Positions 42,808 through 51,768 of a DNA stretch of 64,000 nt are shown here, piece after piece. How positions within the stretch are numbered: position 1 is the first letter of the stretch; every line of letters begins with the position of its first letter. A program made the translations under genes and the position numbers. This stretch comes from Domibacillus indicus. Its GTDB lineage: Bacteria > Bacillota > Bacilli > Bacillales > Domibacillaceae. The stretch is taken from the NCBI RefSeq assembly GCF_023715895.1, contig NZ_JAMBOO010000020.1, positions 1 through 64,000 on the forward strand. The letters are read 5' to 3'. The notes under the pieces were generated by a model that was given only the letters and a program-made list of their open reading frames with translations, ran no database searches and was not told the origin of the DNA.

Positions 42808-43656
42808 ATGGAAAATGAGTTAAAAATTCTTGGAGAAACAATAGTAGAAACAAAATACGATATTGCTAAAAAGGTCCATGAAATTAGATTATCTGAAGCT
42901 GCTGAGGCACAAAAACACCTCATTTCTCAGCTGGAAGAGCAACAAGCGATAAATATTAGAGCCAATTTTGTGTCTCTTTTTGGGGAAGCTCTTATACTAG
43001 GTGTAGATAAAGAAAAAGCATATGCAGATATAGAAAAATGGGGAAAAGAAACAGGGCGATTTATCCACAGTTTAGGCGTGCCATTAGATGAGGCGCTTAA
43101 AGATACAGCTTATTATCGTGCTTTTATAAGCGAAGTCATAGAAGAAGCTGCAGTAAAACATAACATGTCAGTGAGAACAGTGTTTGCATCTGCCAGGGTA
43201 ATTGACCCGCTCCTTGACCATGCTGTTTATTGCTTTAGTTTGACCTATATCCATTTTTATAAGGAAAGCCTTGAAAATGCGAAAACGGCATTTATAGAGT
43301 TATCAGTTCCAGTTGTCCCTCTTTCAAAAGGTATAGCCGTTTTGCCTTTGATTGGCAATATAGATACAGAAAGAGCTGGACTGTTGATGGAAGAAACATT
43401 AAAAGCGGCCAAGAGGCTAAACTTAACGCATTTGATACTTGATTTATCTGGTGTACTGATGGTTGATACAATGGTAGCAGACCAAATTTTTAAAGTAATT
43501 GATGCATTAAAACTGCTTGGTGTTCAGACGATTCTTACAGGAATTCGACCTGAAATTGCACAAACAGTCGTAAGTCTTGGTTTAGATTTCAGCAAACAAG
43601 TAACATGGGCAAATCTCCAGCAAGCTTTGGCTGATATCCATCTTTTCCATAAATAA
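42808..43656 (+). CDS. RsbR-type STAS-domain stressosome regulator
   Basis: The 282-residue protein is the closest of the three to RsbRA-RsbRD. The helical N-terminal sensor (about 1-150) carries GEALILGVDKEKAYADIEKWGKETG. The STAS domain (about 155-275) has VPVVPLSKGIAVLPLIGNIDTERA, LDLSGVLMVDTMVADQIFKVIDAL and TILTGIRPEIAQTVVSLGLDF, typical of this family. Serine again takes the place of threonine in DLTG, while the ILTG and AQT threonines remain. The ATG at 42808 is preferred because CGGGGG lies before it and inside the slightly longer frame from 42787. It is monocistronic and not near rsbST. Confidence 0.85.
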   Translation: MENELKILGETIVETKYDIAKKVHEIRLSEAAEAQKHLISQLEEQQAINIRANFVSLFGEALILGVDKEKAYADIEKWGKETGRFIHSLGVPLDEALKDTAYYRAFISEVIEEAAVKHNMSVRTVFASARVIDPLLDHAVYCFSLTYIHFYKESLENAKTAFIELSVPVVPLSKGIAVLPLIGNIDTERAGLLMEETLKAAKRLNLTHLILDLSGVLMVDTMVADQIFKVIDALKLLGVQTILTGIRPEIAQTVVSLGLDFSKQVTWANLQQALADIHLFHK

Positions 43657-43715
43657 TTTGCGTACCAGATAATAAAATTGCTGACTGGCAAAGAATTAAA
43701 ACATCCTTCCTTCCA

Positions 43716-43751
43716 TTTGTATACAAGTATACTCGTATACACGTATACAAA
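43716..43751. repeat. 8-base tandem repeat GTATACNN x4 within an inverted repeat
   Basis: GTATAC starts at 43719, 43727, 43735 and 43743, an exact 8-base period, and TTTGTATAC/GTATACAAA form outer inverted arms. It lies between a plus-strand stop and a minus-strand operon end, so it is not an obvious promoter. Confidence 0.65.
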
Positions 43752-43920
43752 GATTGGAGTGGTTTGAATTTTCGCTTAGCCACAGCTGGTTGGAAAAGAA
43801 AAGTTCAGCCGAGAAAGAATACAATCGATTTTGCTTGATACCGATTGATCACCGTTTAATGAAATAAATAAGAACCCCAGTTATATTGTTTTAAGTATCA
43901 ATGGATGCAGGGAAAACGCA

Positions 43921-43960
43921 AAAAGCTCATGATGATCTTGTCATCATGAGCTTTTCTCTT
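43921..43960. terminator. Bidirectional terminator, 15-bp perfect stem
   Basis: AAAAGCTCATGATGA and TCATCATGAGCTTTT enclose TCTTG. It ends the thiolase operon on the minus strand and any read-through from the RsbR-like gene. Confidence 0.85.
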
Positions 43961-44031
43961 GTTTCATTATTGGTCAATAGTGGTCCGGAATCGTCAATGT
44001 TTCTACAAGGATCCAGGTAATACCCTATATC

Positions 44032-45216
44032 TTAGACAGCCACTTCAATCATAATCGCATCACCCTGGCCGCTTCCCGAACAGATGGCTGCGATGCCAAT
44101 CCCGCCGCCGCGACGTTTCAGTTCATATGCCAGAGTCAAAATAATCCGGGCTCCGCTCGCACCGATTGGATGCCCGAATGCAACGGCGCCGCCATTTACG
44201 TTTACCTTTTCGGGATTCACTCCAGCTATTTTATTGCTCGCGAGCGCTACAGCAGCAAATGCTTCATTGATTTCAAAAAGGTCGATATCTTCGACTGATT
44301 TGCCTGTTTTCTTTAATAGTTCATTAATCACCAGGCCGGGTGTCTGTGGAAACCTTTCAGCTTCAACCGCTACTTCTGCATGGGCAATGATCGTGGCCAA
44401 AACGTTTTTCCCTTCTTTTTCAGCACGTTCCTCACTCATTAAAACGAGTGCAGCCGCTCCATCGTTCACGCCCGGGGCATTTCCTGCAGTGATCGTGCCG
44501 TCTTTGCCAAAGGCAGGCCGCAGCTTGGCCAGAACGTCTTTTGTCGTGTCATGACGCGGCGCTTCGTCTGTATCAATGATGAGCGGATTTCCTTTTCGCT
44601 GGGGAACCTCAACCGCAACAATTTCTTCGGCGATCGTTCCATTTGCGATCGCAGCTACCGCCCGCTCATGGCTGCGTACGGCCCATGCATCCTGGTCTTC
44701 GCGGGATAACTCCAACTGGTCAGCTGTTGTGTTTCCATAGGTGCCCATGTGGACCCCGGTAAAGCTGCAAGAAAGACCGTCGTGAATCATCAAGTCGACC
44801 ATAGGCGTATCGCCCATACGTGCACCAAACCGTGCTTTGAAAACGGCATAAGGCGCATTCGACATAGATTCCATGCCTCCAGCGAGGATGATTTCTTCCT
44901 CACCCAGGCGGATAATTTGGTCCCCAAGCGTTACACTGCGAAGACCTGAAGCACACACTTTATTGATCGTTTCCGTTTTCACACCCCAGGGAATTCCAGC
45001 TTCCCGTGCAGCCTGGCGGGAAGGGATCTGCCCTTGTCCAGCTTGTAAAACGTTACCGAAAATAACTTCATCGACGTCTTCCGGTTTTACGCCTGCCCGT
45101 CTCAAAGCTTCTTTCATCGCAATGCCGCCAAGTTCTGTCGCTTTCAAGGAAGAAAGAGAACCGCCAAATTTGCCTATAGGTGTCCGCGCACCGTCAATGA
45201 TCACTGTTTTTGTCAT
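44032..45216 (-). CDS. Acetyl-CoA acetyltransferase (thiolase)
   Basis: This 394-residue type II thiolase splits acetoacetyl-CoA to two acetyl-CoA, or does the reverse. The acyl-accepting Cys is in [12 protein letters not shown] (about residue 88). The His is in [16 protein letters not shown], and the second Cys is in [12 protein letters not shown] near the end. It is the last gene of the CoA-transferase operon, starting one base after the scoB stop, so translation is coupled. In this setting its job is to finish acetoacetate or ketone-body breakdown to acetyl-CoA. Confidence 0.93.
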   Translation of the reverse strand: MTKTVIIDGARTPIGKFGGSLSSLKATELGGIAMKEALRRAGVKPEDVDEVIFGNVLQAGQGQIPSRQAAREAGIPWGVKTETINKVCASGLRSVTLGDQIIRLGEEEIILAGGMESMSNAPYAVFKARFGARMGDTPMVDLMIHDGLSCSFTGVHMGTYGNTTADQLELSREDQDAWAVRSHERAVAAIANGTIAEEIVAVEVPQRKGNPLIIDTDEAPRHDTTKDVLAKLRPAFGKDGTITAGNAPGVNDGAAALVLMSEERAEKEGKNVLATIIAHAEVAVEAERFPQTPGLVINELLKKTGKSVEDIDLFEINEAFAAVALASNKIAGVNPEKVNVNGGAVAFGHPIGASGARIILTLAYELKRRGGGIGIAAICSGSGQGDAIMIEVAV

Positions 45217-45217
45217 C

Positions 45218-45871
45218 TTATTGCACCTCCGAAAGAGAAGAGGAAACGGTAAAGAATGCTTCTGTTTTCTCTTTCACCTCTTCTACTGTGATGCCGCTGG
45301 CTGTTTCTACAAGAATCATGCCATCGGGTGTAAAATCAAAAACGGCGAGGTCTGTAATAAGACGGTCTACCACTTTTTGGCCGGTAAGGGGGAGGGAGCA
45401 TTCTTTCTTGATTTTTGATTCACCATGCTTATTCATATGCTCCATGATTACAACGACCCGTTTTGCGCCGTTGACAAGATCCATGGCACCCCCCATTCCT
45501 TTCACCATTTTGCCTGGAATCATCCAGTTGGCCAGGTCACCATTTTGGGACACTTCCATTCCGCCGAGAATGGCAAGATCAATATGACCTCCGCGAATCA
45601 TGGCAAAGGATTCAGCACTGTCAAAAAAAGAGGAGCCTGGAACAGTCGTAATGGTTTCTTTTCCTGCATTGATCAAGTCCGCGTCTTCCTCGCCTGCAAG
45701 CGGGTAAGGGCCAATGCCAAGCAATCCGTTTTCCGACTGCAGTAGTACGTGAGTATTGTCCGGTATTTCGTTGGCAACCAGGGTCGGCATGCCAATGCCC
45801 AGGTTGACGTTCATACCGTCTTTTATTTCCTGTACCGCTCTTTTTACAATAGCTGAACGTGTATCTTTCAT
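45218..45871 (-). CDS. scoB: 3-oxoacid CoA-transferase, subunit B
   Basis: The 217-residue beta subunit carries the catalytic Glu in [15 protein letters not shown]. The start [17 protein letters not shown] and [40 protein letters not shown] are typical of SCOT-type subunit B. It forms a heterodimer or tetramer with the product of the upstream gene and moves CoA from succinyl-CoA (or acetyl-CoA) to acetoacetate. It follows scoA by 23 bases and is followed at once by the thiolase gene. AtoA of butyrate/acetoacetate use is the alternative name; the precise CoA donor cannot be told. Confidence 0.93.
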   Translation of the reverse strand: MKDTRSAIVKRAVQEIKDGMNVNLGIGMPTLVANEIPDNTHVLLQSENGLLGIGPYPLAGEEDADLINAGKETITTVPGSSFFDSAESFAMIRGGHIDLAILGGMEVSQNGDLANWMIPGKMVKGMGGAMDLVNGAKRVVVIMEHMNKHGESKIKKECSLPLTGQKVVDRLITDLAVFDFTPDGMILVETASGITVEEVKEKTEAFFTVSSSLSEVQ

Positions 45872-45894
45872 TTTTATTCACTCCTTTTCTTCAG

Positions 45895-46596
45895 TTATGC
45901 GTGTACAACCGTCCGCCGCTCAATTCGTTTTTCGTAGCCTGTGCCGAGGAGGAGGCGCTGGACGTAAATGCCCGGCGTATGAATTTCATCAGGATCCAGC
46001 TCACCGGCCTCCACAATTTCCTCCACTTCAGCGATGGTAATTTTCCCAGCCATCGCAGCCAGGGGGTTGAAATTGCGGGACGTTTTCCGATAAACAAGGT
46101 TGCCCAGTGTATCTGCTTTCCAGGCTTTTACAAGTGCGAAGTCTCCGACAATGCCCCGTTCCAGCAGATAAGTTTTCCCGTCAAATTCCTTCGTTTCTTT
46201 GCCTTCGGCGACCGGTGTTCCAATGCCTGTGGCTGTATAAAATCCAGGAATGCCGGCTCCGCCTGCTCTCATCCGCTCTGCAAGTGTTCCTTGCGGCGTA
46301 AGCTCTACTGCCAGTTCGCCGCTTAAATACTGCTGTTCAAAGATTTTATTTTCACCTACATAAGAAGAAACCATTTTATTAATCTGCCTGTTTGCCAGAA
46401 GAAGACCCAGCCCCCAGTCATCCACACCGCAATTGTTGCTGACAACGGTTAAGTTCTTTGTGCCTTGTTCTTTTAAAGCTTGAATGGAGCATTCGGGAAT
46501 CCCGCATAATCCGAAGCCGCCGACAATTAATGTGGAGCCGTCCTGAATATCTGAAACCGCTTTCGAAAAAGAAGTGAATAGCTTGCTGGACTTCAT
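45895..46596 (-). CDS. scoA: 3-oxoacid CoA-transferase, subunit A
   Basis: The 233-residue alpha subunit has the family motif [17 protein letters not shown], the oxoanion-type [20 protein letters not shown] and the [13 protein letters not shown] segment of subunit A. The ATG at 46596 follows AAAGGAGG at ideal spacing. The 25-codon longer frame has no ribosome site. It leads the operon scoA-scoB-thiolase on the minus strand and is divergent from a LysR gene, which probably controls it. There is no adjacent acetoacetate permease. Confidence 0.93.
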   Translation of the reverse strand: MKSSKLFTSFSKAVSDIQDGSTLIVGGFGLCGIPECSIQALKEQGTKNLTVVSNNCGVDDWGLGLLLANRQINKMVSSYVGENKIFEQQYLSGELAVELTPQGTLAERMRAGGAGIPGFYTATGIGTPVAEGKETKEFDGKTYLLERGIVGDFALVKAWKADTLGNLVYRKTSRNFNPLAAMAGKITIAEVEEIVEAGELDPDEIHTPGIYVQRLLLGTGYEKRIERRTVVHA

Positions 46597-46718
46597 GGTT
46601 TTTGCCTCCTTTAATGTGAATATTCTGTTACTTAATAATGTACAGGAGAAACATTTATAAGTAAAATACATAAAAAGAATAAATAATATGAATATAACGA
46701 ATAAATGAGGGGATATGA

Positions 46719-47600
46719 ATGGAATTACATGATTTGAAATTATTTATGGAAGTGGCGGATCATCAGAGCTTTACCAAGGCAGCCGCTCATTCCTATCTTT
46801 CACAGCCTTCCTTCAGCAAAGCGGTCAAAAAAATAGAAGAAGAACTGAATATAGAGCTGTTTGACCGTTCTACCCGCCATGTGCGGCTCACTGATGCCGG
46901 CCGGATTGTGTATGAACAGGCACAAAAAGCAGCCGCTTCCTTAGCTGAAATCCCTGTGTTACTGGATGACTTAATGAACGTGATAACCGGTGAGATTAAA
47001 ATTGGTATTCCGCCGCTAATTGGCACCTTGTTTTTTCCTGGTATTGCCCGAAGAATTCAGGAAAAGTATCCTAATGTATCGCTCCAGTTGACGGAACGCG
47101 GTGCAAAGCTGATTGGCCAGCTTGTTGAAACCGGGCAGGTGGACCTCGGCATTGTTGTACTGCCAGCTGACACGTCGGCGTTCCATGTGTACCCATTTAT
47201 TACGGATGAGTTTGTCCTGTACGTACATAAAAATCATCCTCTGGCCGGACGGAACGCTGTTCGTATCAGTGAATTAAAAGATGAACAGTTTATTCTTTTT
47301 TCAGAAGAGTTTACGCTGCATGACTATATTAAAAAGGTTTGTATCAATGCAGGGTTTACGCCGGAGGTTTCTTATCAGAGTTCACAGTGGGACTTAATCC
47401 TTGAGCTTGTTTCTTCCGAGTTTGGCATTACGCTGCTTCCGAAATCGATTTACCATAAGCAGAATAACCCCAACATTCATATTGTTCCTTTAAGCGGACC
47501 CGCTGTGCCTTGGAATCTTGGAATGATTACGAAAAAAGGGGCATACCATTCCTTTGCATTAAGAGAATTATTAAAAATCCTGAAGAAGGAAAAGAGTTAG
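46719..47600 (+). CDS. LysR family transcriptional regulator
   Basis: The 293-residue LysR protein has the N-terminal helix-turn-helix [53 protein letters not shown]. Its substrate-binding-like C-terminal domain begins [34 protein letters not shown]. It resembles CynR/CidR-type members. It is divergent from the CoA-transferase operon across 122 bases, the usual layout for a LysR activator and its target. The inducer is possibly acetoacetate or an acyl compound, by inference. Confidence 0.9.
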   Translation: MELHDLKLFMEVADHQSFTKAAAHSYLSQPSFSKAVKKIEEELNIELFDRSTRHVRLTDAGRIVYEQAQKAAASLAEIPVLLDDLMNVITGEIKIGIPPLIGTLFFPGIARRIQEKYPNVSLQLTERGAKLIGQLVETGQVDLGIVVLPADTSAFHVYPFITDEFVLYVHKNHPLAGRNAVRISELKDEQFILFSEEFTLHDYIKKVCINAGFTPEVSYQSSQWDLILELVSSEFGITLLPKSIYHKQNNPNIHIVPLSGPAVPWNLGMITKKGAYHSFALRELLKILKKEKS

Positions 47601-47809
47601 TGAGTTTGATTAATATATATGTGCTGGATATATAACATATTAACTGCTTTGTTTGTTGAATATTTTTAATGAAAAAGGGAATAAAGCCAACATAATTGTA
47701 TTCTTTTAATAAAAGACCAGGTGGAGGAATTCATTTAAAACGGATTATGTAAGATAAGTAGACTCGCCCACTCATTTTCATTTATTACCTTTAGGAGGGG
47801 AAGAATAAA

Positions 47810-48106
47810 ATGGCAGAAAGAACACCACTAGCTGCAGTTAAAGAATTTTATGGTGACAAATTTAAAATTACGGAACTTTGGAATTCGGGGGAAGATGAAT
47901 CTAAGGAAGGGGACTACACCTATCTTCTAGTGGATCAAACTGAAGAAGTTCACCTTGTAACGGTTCTTAAATTATCGGATGATAACTATAAACTCGAGAA
48001 AGAACAAACCAGAAAATACTCAAAGGCAGACGTTTTCGAATCAATGGTAGGACTGGTTAAAACGATAAGAAACGGACTTAATACATCAGAGAAATATGCA
48101 ATCTAG
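47810..48106 (+). CDS. Small conserved-looking protein, 98 residues
   Basis: A strong AGGAGGGG precedes the ATG. The protein starts MAERTPLAAVKEFYGDKFKI and contains GDYTYLLVDQTEEVHLVTVLKLSDDNYKLEKEQT. This looks like a small alpha-beta fold with no signal peptide or membrane segment. I do not recognise the family. It ends in a clear terminator, so it is a real monocistronic gene. Confidence 0.7.
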   Translation: MAERTPLAAVKEFYGDKFKITELWNSGEDESKEGDYTYLLVDQTEEVHLVTVLKLSDDNYKLEKEQTRKYSKADVFESMVGLVKTIRNGLNTSEKYAI

Positions 48107-48122
48107 AATTTTTCCAAACATA

Positions 48123-48154
48123 AATACCCCATCCATTAAAGTGGATGGGGTATT
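48123..48154 (+). terminator. Terminator of the 98-residue protein gene
   Basis: AATACCCCATCCA and TGGATGGGGTATT pair around TTAAAG. The T tail is short. Confidence 0.75.
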
Positions 48155-48289
48155 CGTATTGGGTTAATGAAAATAATTATTTTCGCAGCCACAATCCGTT
48201 TTTTGTGTCAAAAATCCTTAAGCAGCATAAAATGCCGATTAGAAAGCCAGGATGCAATACATTTCATGAAATGAAAAAGAAGGGGGGAA

Positions 48290-48577
48290 ATGATTATAAA
48301 AACTAAAAAATGTTCGTGGCTGAGTTATACAGCATTCATTCTAGTTATATTATTAGCTGCTTTGTCAGTCGTATATGCTTTTGTTCCAGCACCCTTTGAT
48401 CTGACATTGCTTTTTTATATAGGCATCTCAATAGTCATTGTCTTAAGCTTGATCGCCTTGCGTAAAAAACATGAGAAGAAGATTCTCGCTGTTTGCAACC
48501 TCATTTTAGCTTTTCTTGTGCTTGGTTTAAAAGGTTTTTTCTCTTTAATAGATCATATTTCGTATTTTGTGTTGTAA
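48290..48577 (+). CDS. Small integral membrane protein, 95 residues
   Basis: AAGGGGGGAA lies just before the ATG. The protein has three probable membrane helices: YTAFILVILLAALSVVYAFV, LTLLFYIGISIVIVLSLIAL and KILAVCNLILAFLVLGLKGFF. A basic RKKHEKK loop places that loop inside the cell. It is typical of small Bacillus membrane proteins of unknown role. The following 270 bases to the terminator at 48854-48904 show no gene. Confidence 0.65.
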   Translation: MIIKTKKCSWLSYTAFILVILLAALSVVYAFVPAPFDLTLLFYIGISIVIVLSLIALRKKHEKKILAVCNLILAFLVLGLKGFFSLIDHISYFVL

Positions 48578-48853
48578 TGAATATAGCAGTTCGAAGAATA
48601 TTGTAAGCGATTTAAAACTAGTGAATACACAACCAAAAACAAGCTGTCATCTTAGAAAATTAAAGGGAGATAGATATAGAAGCAAGACGATGAACATGTA
48701 TGCAAGGGTGTTGGAGCCGAGTCGCTTTTCTATTTCTACGCAGCTGCCTGCACTGCCATGAAGCTTTATTGCCTACAAAAGCCTTCCATATGCATCTGAA
48801 CTCAGCACGGAACCCCTTAGCCAAATTAGGAATTTGCAAAATAAATAAAATTT

Positions 48854-48904
48854 AAAAAATAGAGCAGGGTTACCTTTTTCATAGGCTGCCCTGCTCTATT
48901 TTTT
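48854..48904. terminator. 16-bp-stem terminator before element 3
   Basis: AAAAAATAGAGCAGGG and CCCTGCTCTATTTTTT pair perfectly. It separates the small membrane gene from the third TnpB element. Confidence 0.85.
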
Positions 48905-49023
48905 TATGAAAGAGAAATAGCTCGGTTTTGTTGAATTACTAAAATTTGTATCTTGCAAAATGCTTGTTTGCAAATAAGATCTGTTACTAGCAGGAGTTTG
49001 GCTCTTACATAATGAAAGTACGC

Positions 49024-49218
49024 GTGAACCTCTCCAACTAATTGCTGCACAATTTGAGGGAGCATCTCTGTCAGAGAAATAAAAAACATGCTCTGACTTC
49101 ATTGATTTTCCTGCTTCACCGATGTCTGCCCTGTTCTTCCGAACAGGGTCTTACATCATCTCCACAGGCGTTGTTTTATACTGTTCGGACGGGACCTCGA
49201 CCTACAGTTGTAAAGGGA
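49024..49218 (-). ncRNA. Putative omega-RNA of element 3
   Basis: The 195 bases after the tnpB stop to the element end carry several hairpins and the end hairpin GCTCCCTCAAATTG/CAATTAGTTGGAG. A guide would begin with GCGTACTTTCATTATG, read on the minus strand from 49023. Confidence 0.5.
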
Positions 49219-50370
49219 TTATATTGCCGGAAGGAGTCCTATCTGGACCAGGCGGGCTTTTTCAATGTTTAAAGCAGCATTATGATCGCGGTCCAGCACA
49301 ATACCGCAATCCGGACAGGCATGTGTTCGGACGGAAAGGGATTTTTTTACCCTTTTTCTACAGCCCGAACAGTTCTGGGTGGTGAAATACGGCTTCACTT
49401 TGATCAGCTGGCCGCCATTGCGCTCGCATTTATATACCAAAAACTGGCGGAATATTCCCCAACCTGCATCATGAATTGACTTGGACACCTTCCGGTTTTT
49501 CACCAGATTACGGATGTTCAGATCTTCTACACAAATGACGCTGTAGGTACTTGCCAGGCGAAACGCTGTTTTATGCAGGAAATCCTTTCGCTGGTTCGCC
49601 ACCTTGGCATGAAGCTTCTGCAGCCTGGCCACTTGCTTTTGCCAGTTTGAAGAGCCTTTTTTCTTTCTCGAAAGTTTCTTCTGGGCACGCTTGAGCTTTT
49701 TCTCTTCCTTGCGGAGAAAGCCCGGGTGTAGAATTTCTTCGCCGTTCGACAGAACGGCGAATTTCTTGATGCCGACATCAATACCGGCTGTTTTAGAGGC
49801 TTGATGGACAGCCTGCGGCGGGTCTGCCTGTCTTTCGACACAGAAAATAGCAAACCAGCGCCCATTCTGGTGCTTAATGATCACCTGTTTGACTTTGCCA
49901 TCCAGTTTCCGATGGAGGCGGATATCTATTAAGCCCAGTTTAGAAATAAGGAGCTTTCCTCCTTTTCCGAAAGAAATGGCCCGCCTGACGGTATGAATTT
50001 TTCCTTTTTTATCTTTTTGTTTACTTATGCCAAACTGTGTGAATGTAATCGAATGGTAGTCTTTATGTTTTTTCACCTTAGGGTAACGGGCTTCTTTTTT
50101 GAAGAATTGATCAAACGCTTTTCCCAGCCTGTCCAGCGTTTCCTGAAGGGGCTGGGAAGGCACTTTTTTAAGATATGGATGGTGTTTTTTGGACAGGGTT
50201 AACAGGGCACTGAGGTCAGATTTAGTCAGGTTTTTCTTGTTTTTTTGGTAGGCTCTTTGTTTATCAAGAAGAGTCGAATTATACTGTTGGCGGCAGAGGT
50301 TGACCCATGAGTGAAGCGTGCTTTTTTGTTCTTCATTCGGAAAAATTTCGAAGCGGTAATTCAGCATCAT
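49219..50370 (-). CDS. tnpB: RNA-guided endonuclease TnpB, element 3
   Basis: This TnpB has 383 residues and looks fully intact. The N-terminal domain starts LNYRFEIFPNEEQKSTLHSWVNLCRQQYN, the OrfB helix-turn-helix-like region. The RuvC acids lie in AGIDVGIKKFAVLS, VICVEDLNIRN and DRDHNAALNIE. The zinc ribbon is CSGC and CPDC, the standard form. It belongs to a different subgroup from the other two copies in the window. It would use the right-end RNA as guide and cut next to a TTTAC-like motif. Expression is on the minus strand and isolated by a terminator downstream. Confidence 0.93.
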   Translation of the reverse strand: MMLNYRFEIFPNEEQKSTLHSWVNLCRQQYNSTLLDKQRAYQKNKKNLTKSDLSALLTLSKKHHPYLKKVPSQPLQETLDRLGKAFDQFFKKEARYPKVKKHKDYHSITFTQFGISKQKDKKGKIHTVRRAISFGKGGKLLISKLGLIDIRLHRKLDGKVKQVIIKHQNGRWFAIFCVERQADPPQAVHQASKTAGIDVGIKKFAVLSNGEEILHPGFLRKEEKKLKRAQKKLSRKKKGSSNWQKQVARLQKLHAKVANQRKDFLHKTAFRLASTYSVICVEDLNIRNLVKNRKVSKSIHDAGWGIFRQFLVYKCERNGGQLIKVKPYFTTQNCSGCRKRVKKSLSVRTHACPDCGIVLDRDHNAALNIEKARLVQIGLLPAI

Positions 50371-50691
50371 CTCGATTCACCCCCAGTATTTAACAAATAT
50401 AGTATACCAGAAAAAGAACGTATGTTTCAACTACTAAGCAGCAAACACAAAAAAGGCGGCCATTCATCTCCCACTAATTGCGGAGCAATTTGAAGGAGTC
50501 TTCTGGCCGGTAAAGGCGATAAATAAGTTGAATGAAGGAACACATGTGCTATAATAGAACTAACGTTTCTATTTTTATTTGTTGACTATCTATTTTAAAT
50601 AACCGCATTAAAGGAAATACTCATAGATGTTAACGATGACACCTTTGCTTTTCATGTAAAGGGGTTACGTTTTTACGCGAGGTGATTAGTG

Positions 50692-51585
50692 ATGGGTAAA
50701 CCAAAGATCTGGACAGAAGAAGAGGATCAATTTTTAAAAGAAAATCTTTGCAAAATGACGCTTGAAGCCATTGGACAGTGTTTAGGCGGACGCAGTAAAG
50801 AGTCTGTGAATAAGCGGGTCATGAGGTTAAAGCTTCGCACCGGGGAAACGCGCCAGCGAAAGCCGTGGTGTGCTGAAGAAGACTCATTTCTTATAAAAAA
50901 TCTAAACAATATGAAGAACGTGGAAATTGCTGAGCAGCTTGGCAGGCCTGTAAACTCTGTTTCTACTCGTCTTAAAGTTCTGAAGCTGCAAAGAGAGAAT
51001 CCGCTGCGCAGATGGACGGCAGAGGAAGATGATTACATGATCGAGCGGTATGGGAAACAGCCCATTTCGTTTATTGCCAAAAAACTGAAAAGAACAACGG
51101 GAGCGGTGGAAGGAAGATTGAACCGCCTTGGTATTTACGGTGGCAGGTCTAATAATGGTGATCTCACAACGTATCATTTGGCTGAAGCGCTCAAAGTGGA
51201 CATTCATACTGTTTACAATTGGATTCAGAAATATGGCATGCCTTGCTACCAGGCAACTGTTAAAACACGTGTGTTTACGATGATCGAAGTGAGGGAGTTT
51301 TGGAAATGGGCGGAAGAAAACAAAGAGCGGATCAACTGGTGCCGCGTTTCTAAAAATACCTTGGTTCCTGAGCCGGAATGGGTCCAGCAGCAAAGGCACT
51401 ACGACTTCATTCATCGCCCTCAAAAAGAAAACCACAGCTGGACTGCTGAAGAAGACGCAAAGATTTGGCACATGTATTATTCGCAAAGGTATACACAAAA
51501 ACAAATTGGAGAAATCATGGGCCGCTCTGCAAGGAGTATTCAGAGCCGTTTGGATCGATTGAGAAGGACGAAAAAAGCGAGCTAG
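50692..51585 (+). CDS. Multi-repeat Myb/SANT-like DNA-binding protein
   Basis: The 297-residue protein has four Trp/acidic SANT/Myb-like units: WTEEEDQFLKENL (about 8), WCAEEDSFLIKNL (62), WTAEEDDYMIERYG (109) and WTAEEDAKIWHMYY (251). Each is followed by a helix of the form IGxxLGRSxxSVxxRLxxL. Between units 3 and 4 is an excisionase-like helix-turn-helix, YHLAEALKVDIHTVYNWIQKYGMPCY. This layout suggests a DNA-binding protein of phage or mobile-element type that covers a long site. The ATG at 50692 follows GAGGTG. It lies next to TnpB element 3. No partner gene or target is visible. Confidence 0.75.
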   Translation: MGKPKIWTEEEDQFLKENLCKMTLEAIGQCLGGRSKESVNKRVMRLKLRTGETRQRKPWCAEEDSFLIKNLNNMKNVEIAEQLGRPVNSVSTRLKVLKLQRENPLRRWTAEEDDYMIERYGKQPISFIAKKLKRTTGAVEGRLNRLGIYGGRSNNGDLTTYHLAEALKVDIHTVYNWIQKYGMPCYQATVKTRVFTMIEVREFWKWAEENKERINWCRVSKNTLVPEPEWVQQQRHYDFIHRPQKENHSWTAEEDAKIWHMYYSQRYTQKQIGEIMGRSARSIQSRLDRLRRTKKAS

Positions 51586-51768
51586 TCGAAAGGAAGGCAG
51601 GTATAGACCTTGTGGGATATTTTGGGCTTTTCATTTGATTAAGCCTCTTGAATATAAAAACTGAAAAAAATCGCCTGGAAAGCTCTGAATTTTTAGAACA
51701 GGAATGAAATAAAGGTTTATACTGAGAAGGCAGTATTACATTTAATTTTAGTATAAGAGGTGAAGAAT

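Larger units (their letters stand above)
49024..50509 (-). mobile_element. TnpB-only IS605-type element 3
   Basis: Read on the minus strand, the element begins after TTTAC (50514-50510). It has a left-end hairpin (50458-50507, CTCC/GGAG with AATTG/CAATT and outer GGCC/GGCC). It ends GGAGAGGTTCAC at 49024. That end resembles the right end of element 2. Only tnpB is present. Ends are inferred from hairpins and end motifs. Confidence 0.75.

Noticed and set aside
43716-43751. CRISPR array at the GTATAC repeat
   Set aside because: The repeat unit is 8 bases with no spacers, and there are no cas genes.
44873-45418. 181-codon plus-strand frame opposite scoB and the thiolase gene
   Set aside because: It is the antisense of two well-recognised enzymes and spans their junction.
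50902-51504. 200-codon minus-strand frame opposite the Myb-like gene
   Set aside because: Composition is unlike a protein (F, H, R-rich runs) and the opposite strand has four clear SANT-like units.
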